Source: an uncultured Eubacteriales bacterium (GTDB taxonomy: Bacteria > Bacillota > Sulfobacillia > UBA995 > UBA9673). From it: a DNA stretch of 51,359 bases. The notes under the pieces are model-generated. The model ran no database searches, was not told the origin of the DNA, and saw nothing but the letters and a program-made list of their open reading frames with translations. A program made the translations under genes and the position numbers. Location of the stretch: assembly GCA_913063835.1 (NCBI GenBank), contig CAJXZV010000003.1, forward strand, positions 1-51,359. Reading direction: 5' to 3'. This document shows, piece by piece, positions 1 through 9,220 of this stretch (the first letter of the stretch is position 1; every line of letters begins with the position of its first letter).

Positions 1-615
1 CCCGGGCCCCTCGGTGACGGGGATGCCTCCTCCCCCGGAGGCGATGACCACGACACCGCTCTCGACCAGGGCCCGGATCTCGTCTCTCTCGACGATGCGG
101 ATGGGGTCGGGCGAGGGGACCACCCTGCGCCACTGGCCGGCACGGACCTCTCTCATGACCCATCCCCGTTCGGCCGCGAGGGCCTCGGCCCTGGCCGCCG
201 GATAGAAGGGCCCTACGGGCTTGGTGGGATTGTCGAAGGCGGGGTCGGCCGGGTCCACCACGACCTGGGTCACAAGGCTGACGACACGAGGGTCGCGGCC
301 GCGCGAGAGGAGTTCGTTGCGCAGGGCCTGCTGGATCATGTACCCGATGAGTCCCTGGCTCTCCGCACCGCAGATGTCCAGGGGCATGGCCGGGACCTGT
401 TCGGCGCCCTCCTCGTTCTGGATGAGGATGTTCCCCACCTGCGGACCGTTGCCGTGCGTGACAACGACCCGGTGGCCCATCTCGATGAGGGAGACGATGG
501 CGCCGGCCGTCTGGGCGATGTTGGCCCTCTGCTCCTCCGCCGTCCCCCTCTGCCCGGGCTGGAGTATCGCGTTCCCCCCCAGAGCGATGACGACCGTTTC
601 ACCTCTGGGTTGCAT
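1..615 (-). CDS. arcC: Carbamate kinase, N-terminal part (cut by left window edge)
   Basis: The frame is open from an ATG at 615 to the window edge (205 codons). It is absent from the supplied ORF track because its stop lies outside. The translation shows carbamate kinase hallmarks: [10 protein letters not shown] near the start, [10 protein letters not shown] around residue 50-60, [18 protein letters not shown] in the middle, and [10 protein letters not shown] close to the edge, which is the conserved glycine-rich segment of the amino acid kinase fold. The family interconverts carbamoyl phosphate plus ADP with carbamate plus ATP in the cytoplasm, usually at the end of arginine or citrulline breakdown. 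It is the last visible gene of the leftmost cluster, 59 bases after the radical-SAM gene and probably co-transcribed with it. Whether arginine deiminase or ornithine carbamoyltransferase genes follow cannot be seen. Confidence 0.9.
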   Translation of the reverse strand, partial: MQPRGETVVIALGGNAILQPGQRGTAEEQRANIAQTAGAIVSLIEMGHRVVVTHGNGPQVGNILIQNEEGAEQVPAMPLDICGAESQGLIGYMIQQALRNELLSRGRDPRVVSLVTQVVVDPADPAFDNPTKPVGPFYPAARAEALAAERGWVMREVRAGQWRRVVPSPDPIRIVERDEIRALVESGVVVIASGGGGIPVTEGPG

Positions 616-674
616 CTCATCCCCCGTTCCCGTTCCGGACCGTTCCCACCTGCCCGTCCCCTGCGACGCCGGGC

Positions 675-1679
675 TCACCGGTCCCTTATGTTGACCCCCC
701 TACCGCATCTACGGCACTTCCTCCCTTCGAGTTCCATCCGCCGGGCCGAGAAACCTCGTCTCGAGACCAGGACCGCGCCGCAGGACGGGCAGGCCGTGTC
801 TGCGGCATCGACCTCCCAGGCGTTGCCGATGTAGACGTAAGACAGGTGCCGGGCGGCGATGTCTCTGGCCCGCCTCAGGGTCTGGACGGGTGTCTCGGGG
901 CGGGTCATCTTCCAGTTGGGGAAGTAGCGCGACAGGTGCAGGGGTATTTCCGGGGAGATGCCCGCCAGCCACTCAGAGAGGCGTTCGACCTGGTCGTCCC
1001 CGTCGTTGAGGCCCGGGATGATGAGACAGGTGACCTCGACATGACACCCGGCCGCATGGGCGGTCTCGACCGTCCGGAGGACCGGCTCGAGGCGGCCGGA
1101 GCAGACCTCCCTGTAGAACTCTGTCGAGAAGGACTTCACGTCGACGTTCATGGCGTCGACATAGGAAAGCAAGTCCTTGAGGGGCTCTTCCCGCACGTAG
1201 CCGTTTGTCACGAGCACGTTCTTCAGGCCGCGCTCCCGCGCGAGTCTCGCGGTGTCGAGGACGTACTCGAACCATACGAGAGGCTCGCTGTAGGTGTAGG
1301 CCAGCCCGATGCACGGCCGCTGCGGGTCGCTCCACGCGGCGGCCGTCTCGACCGCCCTCTCAGGCGGGAACGGGACGTCCTCACCGTCGCCCTGTGACAG
1401 CTCCCAGTTCTGGCAGTGTCGGCAGCGCAGGTTGCAGCCGTAGGCCCCGAGCGAGAAGATGTAGGTGCCAGGGTGGAAGTGGTAGAGGGGCTTCTTCTCC
1501 ACGGGGTCCATGGCGTAGGAAGCCACGCGGCCGTACTTCACGGCCACGAGGACACCGTCCTGGTTCCTGCGGACCCGACAGAACCCGACCTTCCCCGGAC
1601 GGATCCGGCAGTCCTGGGGGCAGAGGAGACAATGGACGACATCCCCTTCGAGCTTCTCGTAGTAGTCGGCCTCCCGCAT
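675..1679 (-). CDS. amrS: AmmeMemoRadiSam system radical SAM enzyme
   Basis: About 334 residues, the usual family length. The radical-SAM cluster motif CNLRCRHC (CxxxCxxC) lies at about residues 82-89. An N-terminal cysteine group (CLLCPQDC, then GFC) and a C-terminal zinc-ribbon-like pair (CPSC ... CRRC) are both typical of this subfamily, which resembles pyruvate formate-lyase activases. I prefer the ATG at 1679 over the upstream GTG at 1685, because GGGAGG sits seven bases before the ATG. The gene lies about 100 bases downstream of the Memo-AMMECR1 fusion, its constant partner in many bacteria and archaea. The substrate and reaction of this family are not established as far as I know; the name comes from co-occurrence. 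Identification of the family is firm, function unknown. Confidence 0.9.
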   Translation of the reverse strand: MREADYYEKLEGDVVHCLLCPQDCRIRPGKVGFCRVRRNQDGVLVAVKYGRVASYAMDPVEKKPLYHFHPGTYIFSLGAYGCNLRCRHCQNWELSQGDGEDVPFPPERAVETAAAWSDPQRPCIGLAYTYSEPLVWFEYVLDTARLARERGLKNVLVTNGYVREEPLKDLLSYVDAMNVDVKSFSTEFYREVCSGRLEPVLRTVETAHAAGCHVEVTCLIIPGLNDGDDQVERLSEWLAGISPEIPLHLSRYFPNWKMTRPETPVQTLRRARDIAARHLSYVYIGNAWEVDAADTACPSCGAVLVSRRGFSARRMELEGRKCRRCGRGVNIRDR

Positions 1680-1782
1680 CCACACCCCTCCCGCGGTGTG
1701 CGGGCCCGAGCGCTACGGGCCCGAGTCACGGCCCCGACCGGGTCGCCCGCCGCACCGGGCACGCTCCCCGCCCCGGCGTCTC

Positions 1783-3264
1783 TCAGCGGTAGCGTGTCAC
1801 CCTGAACCGGAAGAGCCGCACCCCGGACTCGCCCGGGCTTATCCCCGCCTTCTGCATGGCGATCCTTACCTGGTCCTGGACCGTGTCGACGCCCTCAAGG
1901 TCGGGCAGGAGAAGACCGGTCCGGTCCCCCTTGGTGACGATGACCCCGTAGACCGCGGGGTCCAGTTCGTCGACCCCGGAGACCGGTTCCGGAGGCTCGA
2001 GGACGTCCACGGAGTACTCGAGGTCGCCCAGTTCGTCCTCACGGACGGGGGGGAACCTCGGGTCGGACGTCCCGGCCTGGATGGCGTTCCTGACGATCTC
2101 CTCGGCGAGGTTCGGGGCGGTGGGCTGGATGGTCCCGATGCATCCCCGGAGCTGCCCCCCCTTCTTGAGGGACACGAAAGCGCCGGCCCGGCGGTCGAGG
2201 CCGGGGCTCGAGGCCGGCGCCGAGATGCGCCGCCCTTCACGCACGTACGTCTCCAGCGAGAGACGGGCCAGGCGCACGAACGGGTGTGGCGCCTGGTCCC
2301 GACCGGCCGCCGTCCGGCCGCCGCCCGGCTCCAGCCCCGGGTCCTCTCCGTCCTGTCCGGGGCCTTCCGTCTTCCCCTCCGCCTTCCCCTCCGCGGGGGC
2401 GGTCCTCCCACCGCCGCCTGGAGCCTCCAGACGGGTGTTCCTCGGAAGGAAGGTGGCCACGGCGTACCCGACGCCGAAGGGGCCCTCGTAGGAGAGGACC
2501 TCGGGCACGACGTCGAGGCCGTCGAGAGCGCCGAAAAGGGTCAGGATGGGGCCGAAACCGCACTCGCCCGCCCGCTCGACGAGTTCGGGGTCCATCTCCA
2601 GCAGGGCCTTGACGTCGGCTCGGGCGAGGGCGTCGACGACCCTCCGGTCGAAGATGCGGCCCATCGGGTCGTAGCCGGCAGGAGCGCCCTCGGTCAGGCG
2701 GTGAGAGAGGTCACCGCTGGCCACGTAGACGATGCGCACCCCGAGTTCCACGGCCGCCGCCTGGACAGCCTGGCCGAACCGGTAGAGCTCCTCCCGTCGG
2801 AGGGGGCCGACGGCACCCGCGACGAGCCGGCACTCGAGCCCGGCCTCGGTGAGGTAGTGGAGCGGGACGAGGACGGCGTAGTGCAGCCTGTCCGGAGGGC
2901 GGAAGCTCATCTTGTCCGCGTCAGGGGTGAAGACGGTGACCTTCCTCCGGGCGGCTTCCTCTCGGATGCGGTCGACCAGCCGGAGGTCGTTGCCGAAGCG
3001 GAGGGACGTGCCGGCGATGCCGAACTCGCGGAAGTTCCCCTGCAGGAGAGGGCTTGCCAGGAGCGTCACCGCGTTGCGGACCACCGGACCGTGCGGGGCG
3101 ATGACGACGACCGTGTCGGGTCTGATGTCCCGCACGAGGGCGGCGACCCCCTGGAGAGCGCTCCGGGTCTTCACGACCTGGTCGAGGTCCTTGTCACCGA
3201 TCTCCGGAACGATGATGGGCGCGTGCGGGGACAGCACCCCGAGGACGATTCCTGCTCGAGCCAT
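1783..3264 (-). CDS. Fused AmmeMemoRadiSam proteins B (Memo) and A (AMMECR1)
   Basis: This 493-residue protein joins two families that are separate genes in many organisms. Residues 1-275 are a Memo domain (class III extradiol dioxygenase-like fold): [11 protein letters not shown] at 12-22, APHGP at 56-60 and ASGDLSH at 182-188 supply the histidines and aspartate expected at the metal site. Residues ~278-325 are a Gly/Glu/Lys-rich linker. Residues ~328-493 are an AMMECR1 domain with its signature LRGCIGT at 372-378. The start is seven bases after the racemase stop, so translation is probably coupled. The radical-SAM partner follows directly. Human MEMO1 and AMMECR1 are homologues, but the bacterial role is unresolved; a metal-dependent or redox modification of some target is only a guess. 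Confidence 0.9.
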   Translation of the reverse strand: MARAGIVLGVLSPHAPIIVPEIGDKDLDQVVKTRSALQGVAALVRDIRPDTVVVIAPHGPVVRNAVTLLASPLLQGNFREFGIAGTSLRFGNDLRLVDRIREEAARRKVTVFTPDADKMSFRPPDRLHYAVLVPLHYLTEAGLECRLVAGAVGPLRREELYRFGQAVQAAAVELGVRIVYVASGDLSHRLTEGAPAGYDPMGRIFDRRVVDALARADVKALLEMDPELVERAGECGFGPILTLFGALDGLDVVPEVLSYEGPFGVGYAVATFLPRNTRLEAPGGGGRTAPAEGKAEGKTEGPGQDGEDPGLEPGGGRTAAGRDQAPHPFVRLARLSLETYVREGRRISAPASSPGLDRRAGAFVSLKKGGQLRGCIGTIQPTAPNLAEEIVRNAIQAGTSDPRFPPVREDELGDLEYSVDVLEPPEPVSGVDELDPAVYGVIVTKGDRTGLLLPDLEGVDTVQDQVRIAMQKAGISPGESGVRLFRFRVTRYR

Positions 3265-3271
3265 GACGCGC

Positions 3272-4597
3272 TCACTCCCGGACGTCCCCGACGTGGACCT
3301 TGACCACGTCGGGCGATGTCGAGGCCTGCAGGAGGCAGGCGTAGTTCACCAGGAACCCGACCTCCTCACCGACGGAAAGGCGGCCGGGGTAGTCCTCGAT
3401 GTCGAGCACGAGGTGGTCGCTGGTGGCTCCCACCACCTCGATGCCGCCGGCGAGCGGTTTCAATCCCTCCGGAACGATATCCTGCCTTCCGGCCGCGACG
3501 ACGGCGCGGAGGCGGAGGCCCCTGTCGACGAAGACGGGACGGCGGCCGAAGGCGTCCTCGGCGAGCTCGCCGACCGGAGCGCTCGGCTTCTTGCGTATCT
3601 CGATGATCCGGGCCCAGAAGGTGACCGCATCGAGGTGACACCCGGGAAGGGGCTCCCGGCGCAGACTGTCCCGCCCGAGGACGATGCCCTCACCGACCCG
3701 GAGGTCGTGCAGGCCGTCCGGGAGGCGCTCTCCTCTCACCAGGAGGGGAAGGACCGCCGTGTTCCCGGCCGACACCCTGAGAAGCCGCCCCAGGCGCTCA
3801 CCGGTCTCCCGGGCCAGGGTCAGAAGGTGTTCGAGGTGCTCAGGCGTCGGGACCACTCCGGAGAAGCAGGCCATGTTCGCGGCCAGGCCGGCGACGTGGG
3901 CCCGCCGCGAGGGGTCGCTCCGGCCCGCGGCCCGGGCCATCCGCTCCTCGAACTGCACGGCCGCATCGGGGACCTCCTCCGGCAGGAATCCTTCCCTCAG
4001 GTCTCCGAAGTCGACGGTCAGGAGCACCTCGTAGGGCCGGTCAGGCCCGGTCGCCCTGGCGAGACTCTCCGCGACCTCGAGGCTCGCGCACAGGACGCCG
4101 TCGGAAAGGGCCACCGCCGCCGGGGCGTCGGCCGGGGAGGGCTCCCGGAGAAGAAGGAACGGGACCCTCCGGTCCGCCGTGCCGCCCGCGCCTACGCCGC
4201 GCAGGGCCTGCAGGCGGCGGAGGTTCGACAGGCGGGAGTCGGCCAGGCCCGCCGCCCCCCCGGCCAGGAAGGCCCGGGCGACCGCCGGGTCGCCTCGGAG
4301 GACCTTGGTCACGGCGTGGAGCTCGAGGCCGGCCGCACGGCAGCACCCCGCCAGGGCCCGCGTGTTGGCGGCCAGCTTGACAAGGTCGATCTCGAGTCTC
4401 GGCGCCGGTGACGTCGACGTCGGTGCCACTGCGGCCGGTTTCCTCCCAGACACACGGCCGCCCCGGGTCGTCGGCTGCAGAGCGCCCCGAGGACGGCCAT
4501 GACGCAAGACCTGTCGAAGACCGGGGGAAGGGGCCTCCGGTCCCGACATCCCATTCCATTCTACCCGAGTCAGGTCCTCACCTTCGGCGGCCGCCAC
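3272..4597 (-). CDS. PLP-dependent alanine/ornithine racemase-family enzyme
   Basis: The fold-type III PLP racemase N-terminal domain begins at [17 protein letters not shown] (about residue 66). The lysine of [11 protein letters not shown] (K98) is the expected Schiff-base residue. [14 protein letters not shown] is typical of the alanine/ornithine racemase branch found in amino-acid-fermenting Clostridia. The first ~60 residues of the ORF look like a chance extension: GTG 4597, ATG 4549 and GTG 4453 are all possible starts and none has a convincing ribosome-binding site, so the true 5' end may be as low as 4453. It probably racemises a small basic or neutral amino acid in the cytoplasm; ornithine is suggested only by subfamily resemblance and by the nearby carbamate kinase. 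It abuts the Memo-AMMECR1 gene. Confidence 0.75.
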   Translation of the reverse strand: MAAAEGEDLTRVEWNGMSGPEAPSPGLRQVLRHGRPRGALQPTTRGGRVSGRKPAAVAPTSTSPAPRLEIDLVKLAANTRALAGCCRAAGLELHAVTKVLRGDPAVARAFLAGGAAGLADSRLSNLRRLQALRGVGAGGTADRRVPFLLLREPSPADAPAAVALSDGVLCASLEVAESLARATGPDRPYEVLLTVDFGDLREGFLPEEVPDAAVQFEERMARAAGRSDPSRRAHVAGLAANMACFSGVVPTPEHLEHLLTLARETGERLGRLLRVSAGNTAVLPLLVRGERLPDGLHDLRVGEGIVLGRDSLRREPLPGCHLDAVTFWARIIEIRKKPSAPVGELAEDAFGRRPVFVDRGLRLRAVVAAGRQDIVPEGLKPLAGGIEVVGATSDHLVLDIEDYPGRLSVGEEVGFLVNYACLLQASTSPDVVKVHVGDVRE

Positions 4598-4663
4598 CCG
4601 CCCGCCCGGCGGCCCGGAACCTCCGGGGGCGGGGCCGCCGGGAAGAGCCGAGGTCCGGGCGGT

Positions 4664-5509
4664 TCAGGCCGTGCCGGGCGGCGGCTGGTGGACGAAGCGG
4701 CAGATGCCGAAGAAGATGGCCATGGCGATGAGGTGCTGGTAGTCCGGGTCCTGCAGGAGCGCGAGGTCGCGCGGGTTGGACAGGAAGCCCATCTCGACGA
4801 CGACGGCGGGAGCGTCCGTCTCTCTGATAAGGAAGATGTCCTGGCGCCCGTTGGGCTGCCGGTCGGTTTCACCGGTGACCCGCACGAGCTCGCCCTGGAT
4901 GGCTTCAGCGAGGAACCTGCCGCCGGGGTGCGCCCCGGGCATGTAGAAGGTCTGGGCGCCGCGCCAGACGCTGGAAGGGAAGGAGTTGCAGTGCAGGGAG
5001 ACCAGGAGGTCGGCCCCGGCCCGCTTCACCGCCTCGACCCTCCGGATGAGCTCCGCCCGAACGGCCGAGCCGTGGCGCTGCGAGTCCCCCGGCTGGAGAA
5101 GGTCGCGGTCCTCGGTCCTCGTCAGGAAGACCTCGGCCCCGGCCCGGACGAGGATGTCGCGGAGTTTCAGCGACACAGCCAGGTTCAGGTCGGCCTCCAC
5201 CACGCCGCTGTCGGTGATCACGCCGGGGTCGAAGCCGCCGTGACCGGGGTCGATGGCCACGACGAGGCCGGACAGGACGCCTGTGACGGGGACGACCGGA
5301 CCGTCGGGCAGCCAGGCGGCGCCGAAAGCCGCAGCCACAGGGCCGCCGGCCAGAAGCCACCCCACGGCGGCCACCCCCAGGAGCAGGGCCGCACCCAAGG
5401 CCGCAGGGGTCGACGGGGAGGCCAGGCCTCGCGAACCGGTGATGCGGGTCGGCCGCTCGGCTGCGGCTGTCGCCCCGGCAGAGGCCCTCGGCCCCGCTCG
5501 ATGAGGCAT
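4664..5509 (-). CDS. cwlD: Spore-cortex N-acetylmuramoyl-L-alanine amidase CwlD
   Basis: A 281-residue Amidase_3-type zinc hydrolase. A single N-terminal hydrophobic segment (about residues 36-56) should place it in or across a membrane. The catalytic domain starts at VVAIDPGHGG, where His90 is a zinc ligand; EADLNL supplies the glutamate, SLHCNSF the second histidine, and VVVEMGFLSN the catalytic glutamate. In Bacillus, CwlD removes peptide side chains so that muramic lactam can form in the spore cortex. Its position directly after rplM-rpsI is conserved in spore-forming Bacillota and supports this assignment over a vegetative amidase. The 164-base gap after rpsI could hold a sporulation promoter, but I could not identify one with confidence. 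Confidence 0.88.
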   Translation of the reverse strand: MPHRAGPRASAGATAAAERPTRITGSRGLASPSTPAALGAALLLGVAAVGWLLAGGPVAAAFGAAWLPDGPVVPVTGVLSGLVVAIDPGHGGFDPGVITDSGVVEADLNLAVSLKLRDILVRAGAEVFLTRTEDRDLLQPGDSQRHGSAVRAELIRRVEAVKRAGADLLVSLHCNSFPSSVWRGAQTFYMPGAHPGGRFLAEAIQGELVRVTGETDRQPNGRQDIFLIRETDAPAVVVEMGFLSNPRDLALLQDPDYQHLIAMAIFFGICRFVHQPPPGTA

Positions 5510-5673
5510 TCGGCTCCATCCTCCCGCCGCCCGCTCCGGGTAGGCCTCTGGCCGCCCCGAAGCCTCTTCCGACCATTCGTATGTCGGGTCGGAGCGGACT
5601 TAGCACATCGGCGACCTGTCGGCGGGACGGACGGAGGGCGTCGACCGGAGACGGCTCCGTCTCTGGCGCCGCC

Positions 5674-6105
5674 TCACCTCTTGGAGAACTGCGGGGCCTT
5701 GCGGGCCTTCTTCAGCCCGTACTTGCGGCGCTCCTTCATCCGCGGGTCCCGCGTCAGAAGGCCGGCCTTCTTGAGGATGGGTCGGTAGTTCTCGTCGACC
5801 AGGAGCAGGGCCCGCGCGATGCCGTGCCTGATGGCCCCGGCCTGCCCGGACATCCCCCCGCCGCTCACCCGGACGATGACGTCGAACCTGTCGTCCAGAT
5901 GGGTGAGGCGGAGCGGGAGGGTGAGCGAGTCCCGGAGCATCGGCGTCGGGAAGTAGTCGTCGACGGGCCTGCCGTTGACGATGATCCGTCCTTCGCCAGG
6001 CACCAACCGTACACGAGCGACAGACGTCTTGCGCCGGCCGGTACCCTGGTACTCGACAGAACGCTGGGTGAGAGTCGTCGCCACCGCTGCCGGCACCACC
6101 TTCAC
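5674..6105 (-). CDS. rpsI: 30S ribosomal protein S9
   Basis: The S9 core is plain: [19 protein letters not shown] near the N-terminus, [19 protein letters not shown] in the middle, and the basic C-terminal tail ending in KAPQFSKR, which reaches the P-site tRNA in the 30S subunit. The protein has 143 residues, about 10 more than usual, because of a short N-terminal lead ([12 protein letters not shown]). The GTG start overlaps the rplM stop as GTGA, so the two genes are translationally coupled. They form the usual rplM-rpsI pair, followed here by cwlD. Confidence 0.97.
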   Translation of the reverse strand: MKVVPAAVATTLTQRSVEYQGTGRRKTSVARVRLVPGEGRIIVNGRPVDDYFPTPMLRDSLTLPLRLTHLDDRFDVIVRVSGGGMSGQAGAIRHGIARALLLVDENYRPILKKAGLLTRDPRMKERRKYGLKKARKAPQFSKR

Positions 6106-6530
6106 AGTTCGAGTTCCTCGGGTTGCTGCGCTTCGTGGGGGTGGACCGGGCCGGCGTAGACCTTGAGCTTCTTCGCCATGGCCCGCCCCAGGCGGTTGTG
6201 CGGCAGCATCCCGCGGACGGCTATCTCGATGACCCTTTCAGGCCTCGTCTGCATCATCCGGCGGAAGGTGGTCGTCTTCAACCCGCCCGGATAGCCGGAG
6301 TGCCGGTAGTAGAGCTTGCCTTCGGCCTTGTCTCCGGTGACGACCACCTTGTCGGCGTTGATCACGATGACGTAGTCCCCTGTGTCAAGAAAGGGGGTGT
6401 AGGTGGGCTTGTGCTTGCCGCGCAGGATGGCGGCGATCCGGCTGGCCAGACGGCCCAGGGTCTTGCCCTCGGCGTCAACGACGTACCAGCGTCTCTGTAT
6501 CTCAGAAGGTTTGGCCACGTACGTCCGCAT
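6102..6530 (-). CDS. rplM: 50S ribosomal protein L13
   Basis: A 142-residue protein of normal L13 length and sequence: [18 protein letters not shown] at the N-terminus, IINADKV-like segment [25 protein letters not shown], and the basic [22 protein letters not shown] stretch. L13 is an early-assembly protein of the large subunit. It is preceded by its own predicted sigma-A promoter, whose -35 overlaps the truA stop codon, so rplM-rpsI can be expressed apart from the upstream ECF-truA genes. Its TGA stop overlaps the rpsI GTG start. Confidence 0.97.
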   Translation of the reverse strand: MRTYVAKPSEIQRRWYVVDAEGKTLGRLASRIAAILRGKHKPTYTPFLDTGDYVIVINADKVVVTGDKAEGKLYYRHSGYPGGLKTTTFRRMMQTRPERVIEIAVRGMLPHNRLGRAMAKKLKVYAGPVHPHEAQQPEELEL

Positions 6531-6560
6531 AGGATGTCCCCCTCGAACGGCACAACTCGA

Positions 6561-6590
6561 ATTCTAATACGCGCGAGAATCCGGTGTCAA
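6561..6590 (-). promoter_or_regulatory. Predicted sigma-A promoter of rplM-rpsI
   Basis: Read on the minus strand: TTGACA, 18 bases, TAGAAT, about 30 bases upstream of the rplM start. The -35 box overlaps the truA TGA stop codon. It matches the consensus at eleven of twelve positions. It would let L13/S9 (and perhaps CwlD) escape the upstream transcription unit. Confidence 0.7.
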
Positions 6591-7492
6591 GGCAGGTAGA
6601 CGCCTCCCGGAAGCAGGGCCGCCGAAGGCTCTCCCCGGGCGGGTGCGGCCTCCGCTTCGGTCGGAGACTCGTAGCTGACCCTTTCCAGCCAGAGGCCGTG
6701 AGCCGGTGCGGTCGGCCCCAGCTCCTCCCTGACTCCGCTCCGCAGGGCCTCCCGGGTGACATCCGGAGGCAGGCGCCCCTGCCCGACCTCGAGCATGGTC
6801 CCGACGATGATGCGCACCATGTGGTACAGGAAGCCGTCACCCGTGACCTCGAAGGTGAGGACCTCGCCGCCGGGGGGGTGCCACGCCGGGACCGGGCGGC
6901 TCTCGATGCAGGCGCGGTGGATGGTCCTCGTCGTCGTCTGGGCGGAACTCCCCGTGTCCCTGAAAGCGGCGAAGTCGTGGCGGCCCTCGAGCGGCTCCAA
7001 GGCCGCCCGGCAGGCTTCGAGGTCGAGTCGGAACGGGAAGTGAAGGGACCACTTCCGGTAGAACGGTGACGGAAGGGGTGACCGCCAGACGTAGTACCGG
7101 TAGGTCTTGGAGACCGCGTCCCGCCTCGGGTCGAACCCCGGAGCCGCCCTCTGTGCCGAGAGGACGACGATGTCCGGCGGCAGGTGGCTGTTCAGGGCCT
7201 GGGGCAGATGGTCGCAGGGCACCGTCAGGCGGCTGGAGAAAGCGCAGACCTGCCCCTTGGCATGGACCCCCGCGTCGGTCCTGGAGGCGCCGGTGACCAC
7301 CACTCGCTCGCCACGCTCCCCCTCAGGGGATATCTTCGCCAGGGCGGCTTCCAGGCGGGCGGCCACGGTGTCCAGGCCCGGCCTCTGGAGCTGGAAGCCG
7401 TGGTAGGCCGTTCCGTCGTAGGCCACGACAAGACTGTAGCGCGGTACGTCGTCCGCCGGCCTCCCGCGGCCGAGGGCGTCCTCACCTCTCAC
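6587..7492 (-). CDS. truA: tRNA pseudouridine(38-40) synthase
   Basis: TruA makes pseudouridine at positions 38-40 of the anticodon stem-loop of many tRNAs. The signature region around the catalytic aspartate is visible as VTGASRTDAGVHAKGQV. YSLVVAYDGTAYHGFQ marks the beginning of the domain, and FLYHMVRIIVGTMLEVGQG near the C-terminus is also diagnostic. The ORF track extends to 7987, but that part is a shadow of ecfT. I place the start at the GTG at 7492, which overlaps the ecfT stop as GTGA with AGGTGG upstream. This gives 301 residues, somewhat longer than the usual 245-260, owing to short extra N- and C-terminal segments. The order ecfA1-ecfA2-ecfT-truA-rplM-rpsI is standard for Bacillota. 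Confidence 0.95.
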   Translation of the reverse strand: MRGEDALGRGRPADDVPRYSLVVAYDGTAYHGFQLQRPGLDTVAARLEAALAKISPEGERGERVVVTGASRTDAGVHAKGQVCAFSSRLTVPCDHLPQALNSHLPPDIVVLSAQRAAPGFDPRRDAVSKTYRYYVWRSPLPSPFYRKWSLHFPFRLDLEACRAALEPLEGRHDFAAFRDTGSSAQTTTRTIHRACIESRPVPAWHPPGGEVLTFEVTGDGFLYHMVRIIVGTMLEVGQGRLPPDVTREALRSGVREELGPTAPAHGLWLERVSYESPTEAEAAPARGEPSAALLPGGVYLP

Positions 7493-8292
7493 CCGGGCCA
7501 CCACCTGAGGCCGATGACCACGGCCGCCATGAATCCCGTCAGCGCGGCGGCCGCCGCGTCGAGAGCGGTGGCCCGGAGGCGGTTGAGCCGGGTCCGGTGT
7601 CTTCCCCCCCGGTAGCACCTGGCCTCCATCGCTGTGGCCAGCTCGTCCGCGCGGCGGAAGGCCGAGACGAAGAGGGGGACCAGGAGCGGAACGAGGCTTC
7701 GTATGCGCCGCGAAAGGCTCCGGCTCTCGAAGTCGGCACCGCGAGCCATCTGGGCCTTCATGATCTTGTCGGCCTCTTCCATCAGCGTCGGGATGAAGCG
7801 CAGAGCGATGGTCATCATCATGGCCAGCTCGTGGGCCGGCAGGCCCACGACGCGGAACGGGGCCAGGATGCTCTCGAGGCCGTCCGTCAGGGACACGGGC
7901 GAGGTGGTGAGGGTGAGGAGAGAGGCCATGACAAGGAGCAGGAGCAGCCTGGCCACCATGAACAGGCCCATCCTCAGGCCCTCCCACGAGGCCACGAGGG
8001 GCCCGAGGGTGAACATGGTCCGGCCCGGGGTCAAGAAGAGCTGGAGCGTGAAGGTCAGCACAAGAAGGATGAGGACCGGCCGGAGGCCCCGGAGAAGCAT
8101 CCTCGCCGGGACACGGGCGAGGTGGACGGCAAGGACGGTGAAGGCCGTCAGCGTGGCGTAGGCGGCGGCGTCCGTCGCGGCGAACAGGACCACCATGAAG
8201 ACCCCCACGATGGTTATCTTCGTCCTGGGGTCGAGCCGGTGCACCACCGAGGAGCCGGAGAGGTACTGGCCGATGGTGATGTCTCTAAACAT
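7489..8292 (-). CDS. ecfT: ECF transporter transmembrane protein EcfT
   Basis: This is the membrane scaffold of the energy-coupling factor (group II) vitamin and micronutrient importer. Several long hydrophobic segments are present, for example ITIVGVFMVVLFAATDAAAY and MLLRGLRPVLILLVLTFTL. The family's coupling-helix signatures contact the two ATPases: ARGADFESRSLSRRIRSLVPLLVPLF, with the Ala-Arg-Gly motif. I choose the ATG at 8292 (MFRDITIGQYLSGSSVVHRLDPRTKI), because this is where family homology normally begins; the ORF track's 8310 start adds six residues. It overlaps the end of ecfA2 and, through GTGA, the start of truA. No substrate-binding S component is in the window, so the transported compound(s) are unknown; shared modules often serve several S components. 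Confidence 0.93.
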   Translation of the reverse strand: MFRDITIGQYLSGSSVVHRLDPRTKITIVGVFMVVLFAATDAAAYATLTAFTVLAVHLARVPARMLLRGLRPVLILLVLTFTLQLFLTPGRTMFTLGPLVASWEGLRMGLFMVARLLLLLVMASLLTLTTSPVSLTDGLESILAPFRVVGLPAHELAMMMTIALRFIPTLMEEADKIMKAQMARGADFESRSLSRRIRSLVPLLVPLFVSAFRRADELATAMEARCYRGGRHRTRLNRLRATALDAAAAALTGFMAAVVIGLRWWPG

Positions 8293-9220
8293 GGACAAGC
8301 CCGGCGTCACCCTCCCGTCCGGAACCGGCGCGGCGCGGCCTGCCCGCCCTGATCCACTGGTCGATCTCCTCGGCCGCCTCCCTCGGGCTCAACCGGGAGA
8401 CGTCGACCTGAGCCCCCCTGGCGGCCAACGCGTGCATCAGGGCGACGACGGGTGGTGCGTCGAGTCCCAGGCGGCGCAGACTCTCCGGGTCCCGGAAGAC
8501 TTCACGGGTCGGACCGTCCAGGATGAGGCGTCCCTGGTCGAGGATGATGACCCTGTCCACGAGAGCGGCGAGGTCTTCCATGTTGTGGGAGACGACCACC
8601 AGGGTGAGCCCCCATCTCCGGTGCAGTCTCGAAAGTGTCTCGAGTAGTTCGAGCCGCCCGCGGGGGTCCAGGCCCGCCGTCGGTTCGTCGAGGACGAGGG
8701 TGGCGGGTCTCATGGCCAGGACCCCGGCGATGGCCACCCGCCGCATCTGGCCCCCCGAAAGGCTGAAGGGGGACCTCCGCCCGAGAGCCTCGGCCTCGTC
8801 CTCGGGGACACCGACCATCCTCAGGGCGACGGTCACACGGCGTCGGACCTCCTCCTCGGGCAGGCCGAGGTTGCGCGGGCCGAAGGCGATGTCGTCATAG
8901 ACGCTCTCCTCGAAGAGCTGGTGTTCGGGGAACTGGAAGATGAGGCCGACCTTCCGCCTGACCTTGTGCAGGTCCGCGGTCCTCGGACCGTCCTTCTCCC
9001 GGGGCCACAGGTCCTCTCCGTCGATGAGCACCCGGCCCGACGTGGGCCTGAGAAGACCGTTGAAGTGCTGGATAAGGGTCGACTTGCCGGAACCCGTCGG
9101 GCCCATGATGCCGACCGTCTCACCGTCGTCTATGCGCAGGCTGACCCTGTCGACGGCGACGACGGCGCGTTCTGTCCCAGGCATGTAGACATGGGTGAGG
9201 TCGACCGTTTCTATGGACAT
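8285..9220 (-). CDS. ecfA2: ECF transporter ATPase EcfA2
   Basis: One of two cytoplasmic ABC ATPases energising the ECF importer. Walker A GPTGSGKST at about 40-48, Q-loop FQFPEHQLFEESVYDDIAFGP, signature LSGGQMRRVAIAGVLAMRP, Walker B LVLDEPTAGLDP and the switch histidine in VVSHNMEDL are all intact. The QLFEESV segment after the Q-loop is typical of EcfA2 (CbiO2) as opposed to EcfA1. At 311 residues it carries about 25 extra C-terminal residues rich in Arg and Gly. It overlaps ecfA1 by ten bases and ecfT by a few, so the three are co-translated. Confidence 0.95.
   Translation of the reverse strand: MSIETVDLTHVYMPGTERAVVAVDRVSLRIDDGETVGIMGPTGSGKSTLIQHFNGLLRPTSGRVLIDGEDLWPREKDGPRTADLHKVRRKVGLIFQFPEHQLFEESVYDDIAFGPRNLGLPEEEVRRRVTVALRMVGVPEDEAEALGRRSPFSLSGGQMRRVAIAGVLAMRPATLVLDEPTAGLDPRGRLELLETLSRLHRRWGLTLVVVSHNMEDLAALVDRVIILDQGRLILDGPTREVFRDPESLRRLGLDAPPVVALMHALAARGAQVDVSRLSPREAAEEIDQWIRAGRPRRAGSGREGDAGLVHV

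Noticed and set aside
5510-5673. A sigma-E-like promoter (CATACGAA) before cwlD
   Set aside because: The -10 resemblance is partial and no matching -35 was found at the right distance, so it is not reported as a feature.
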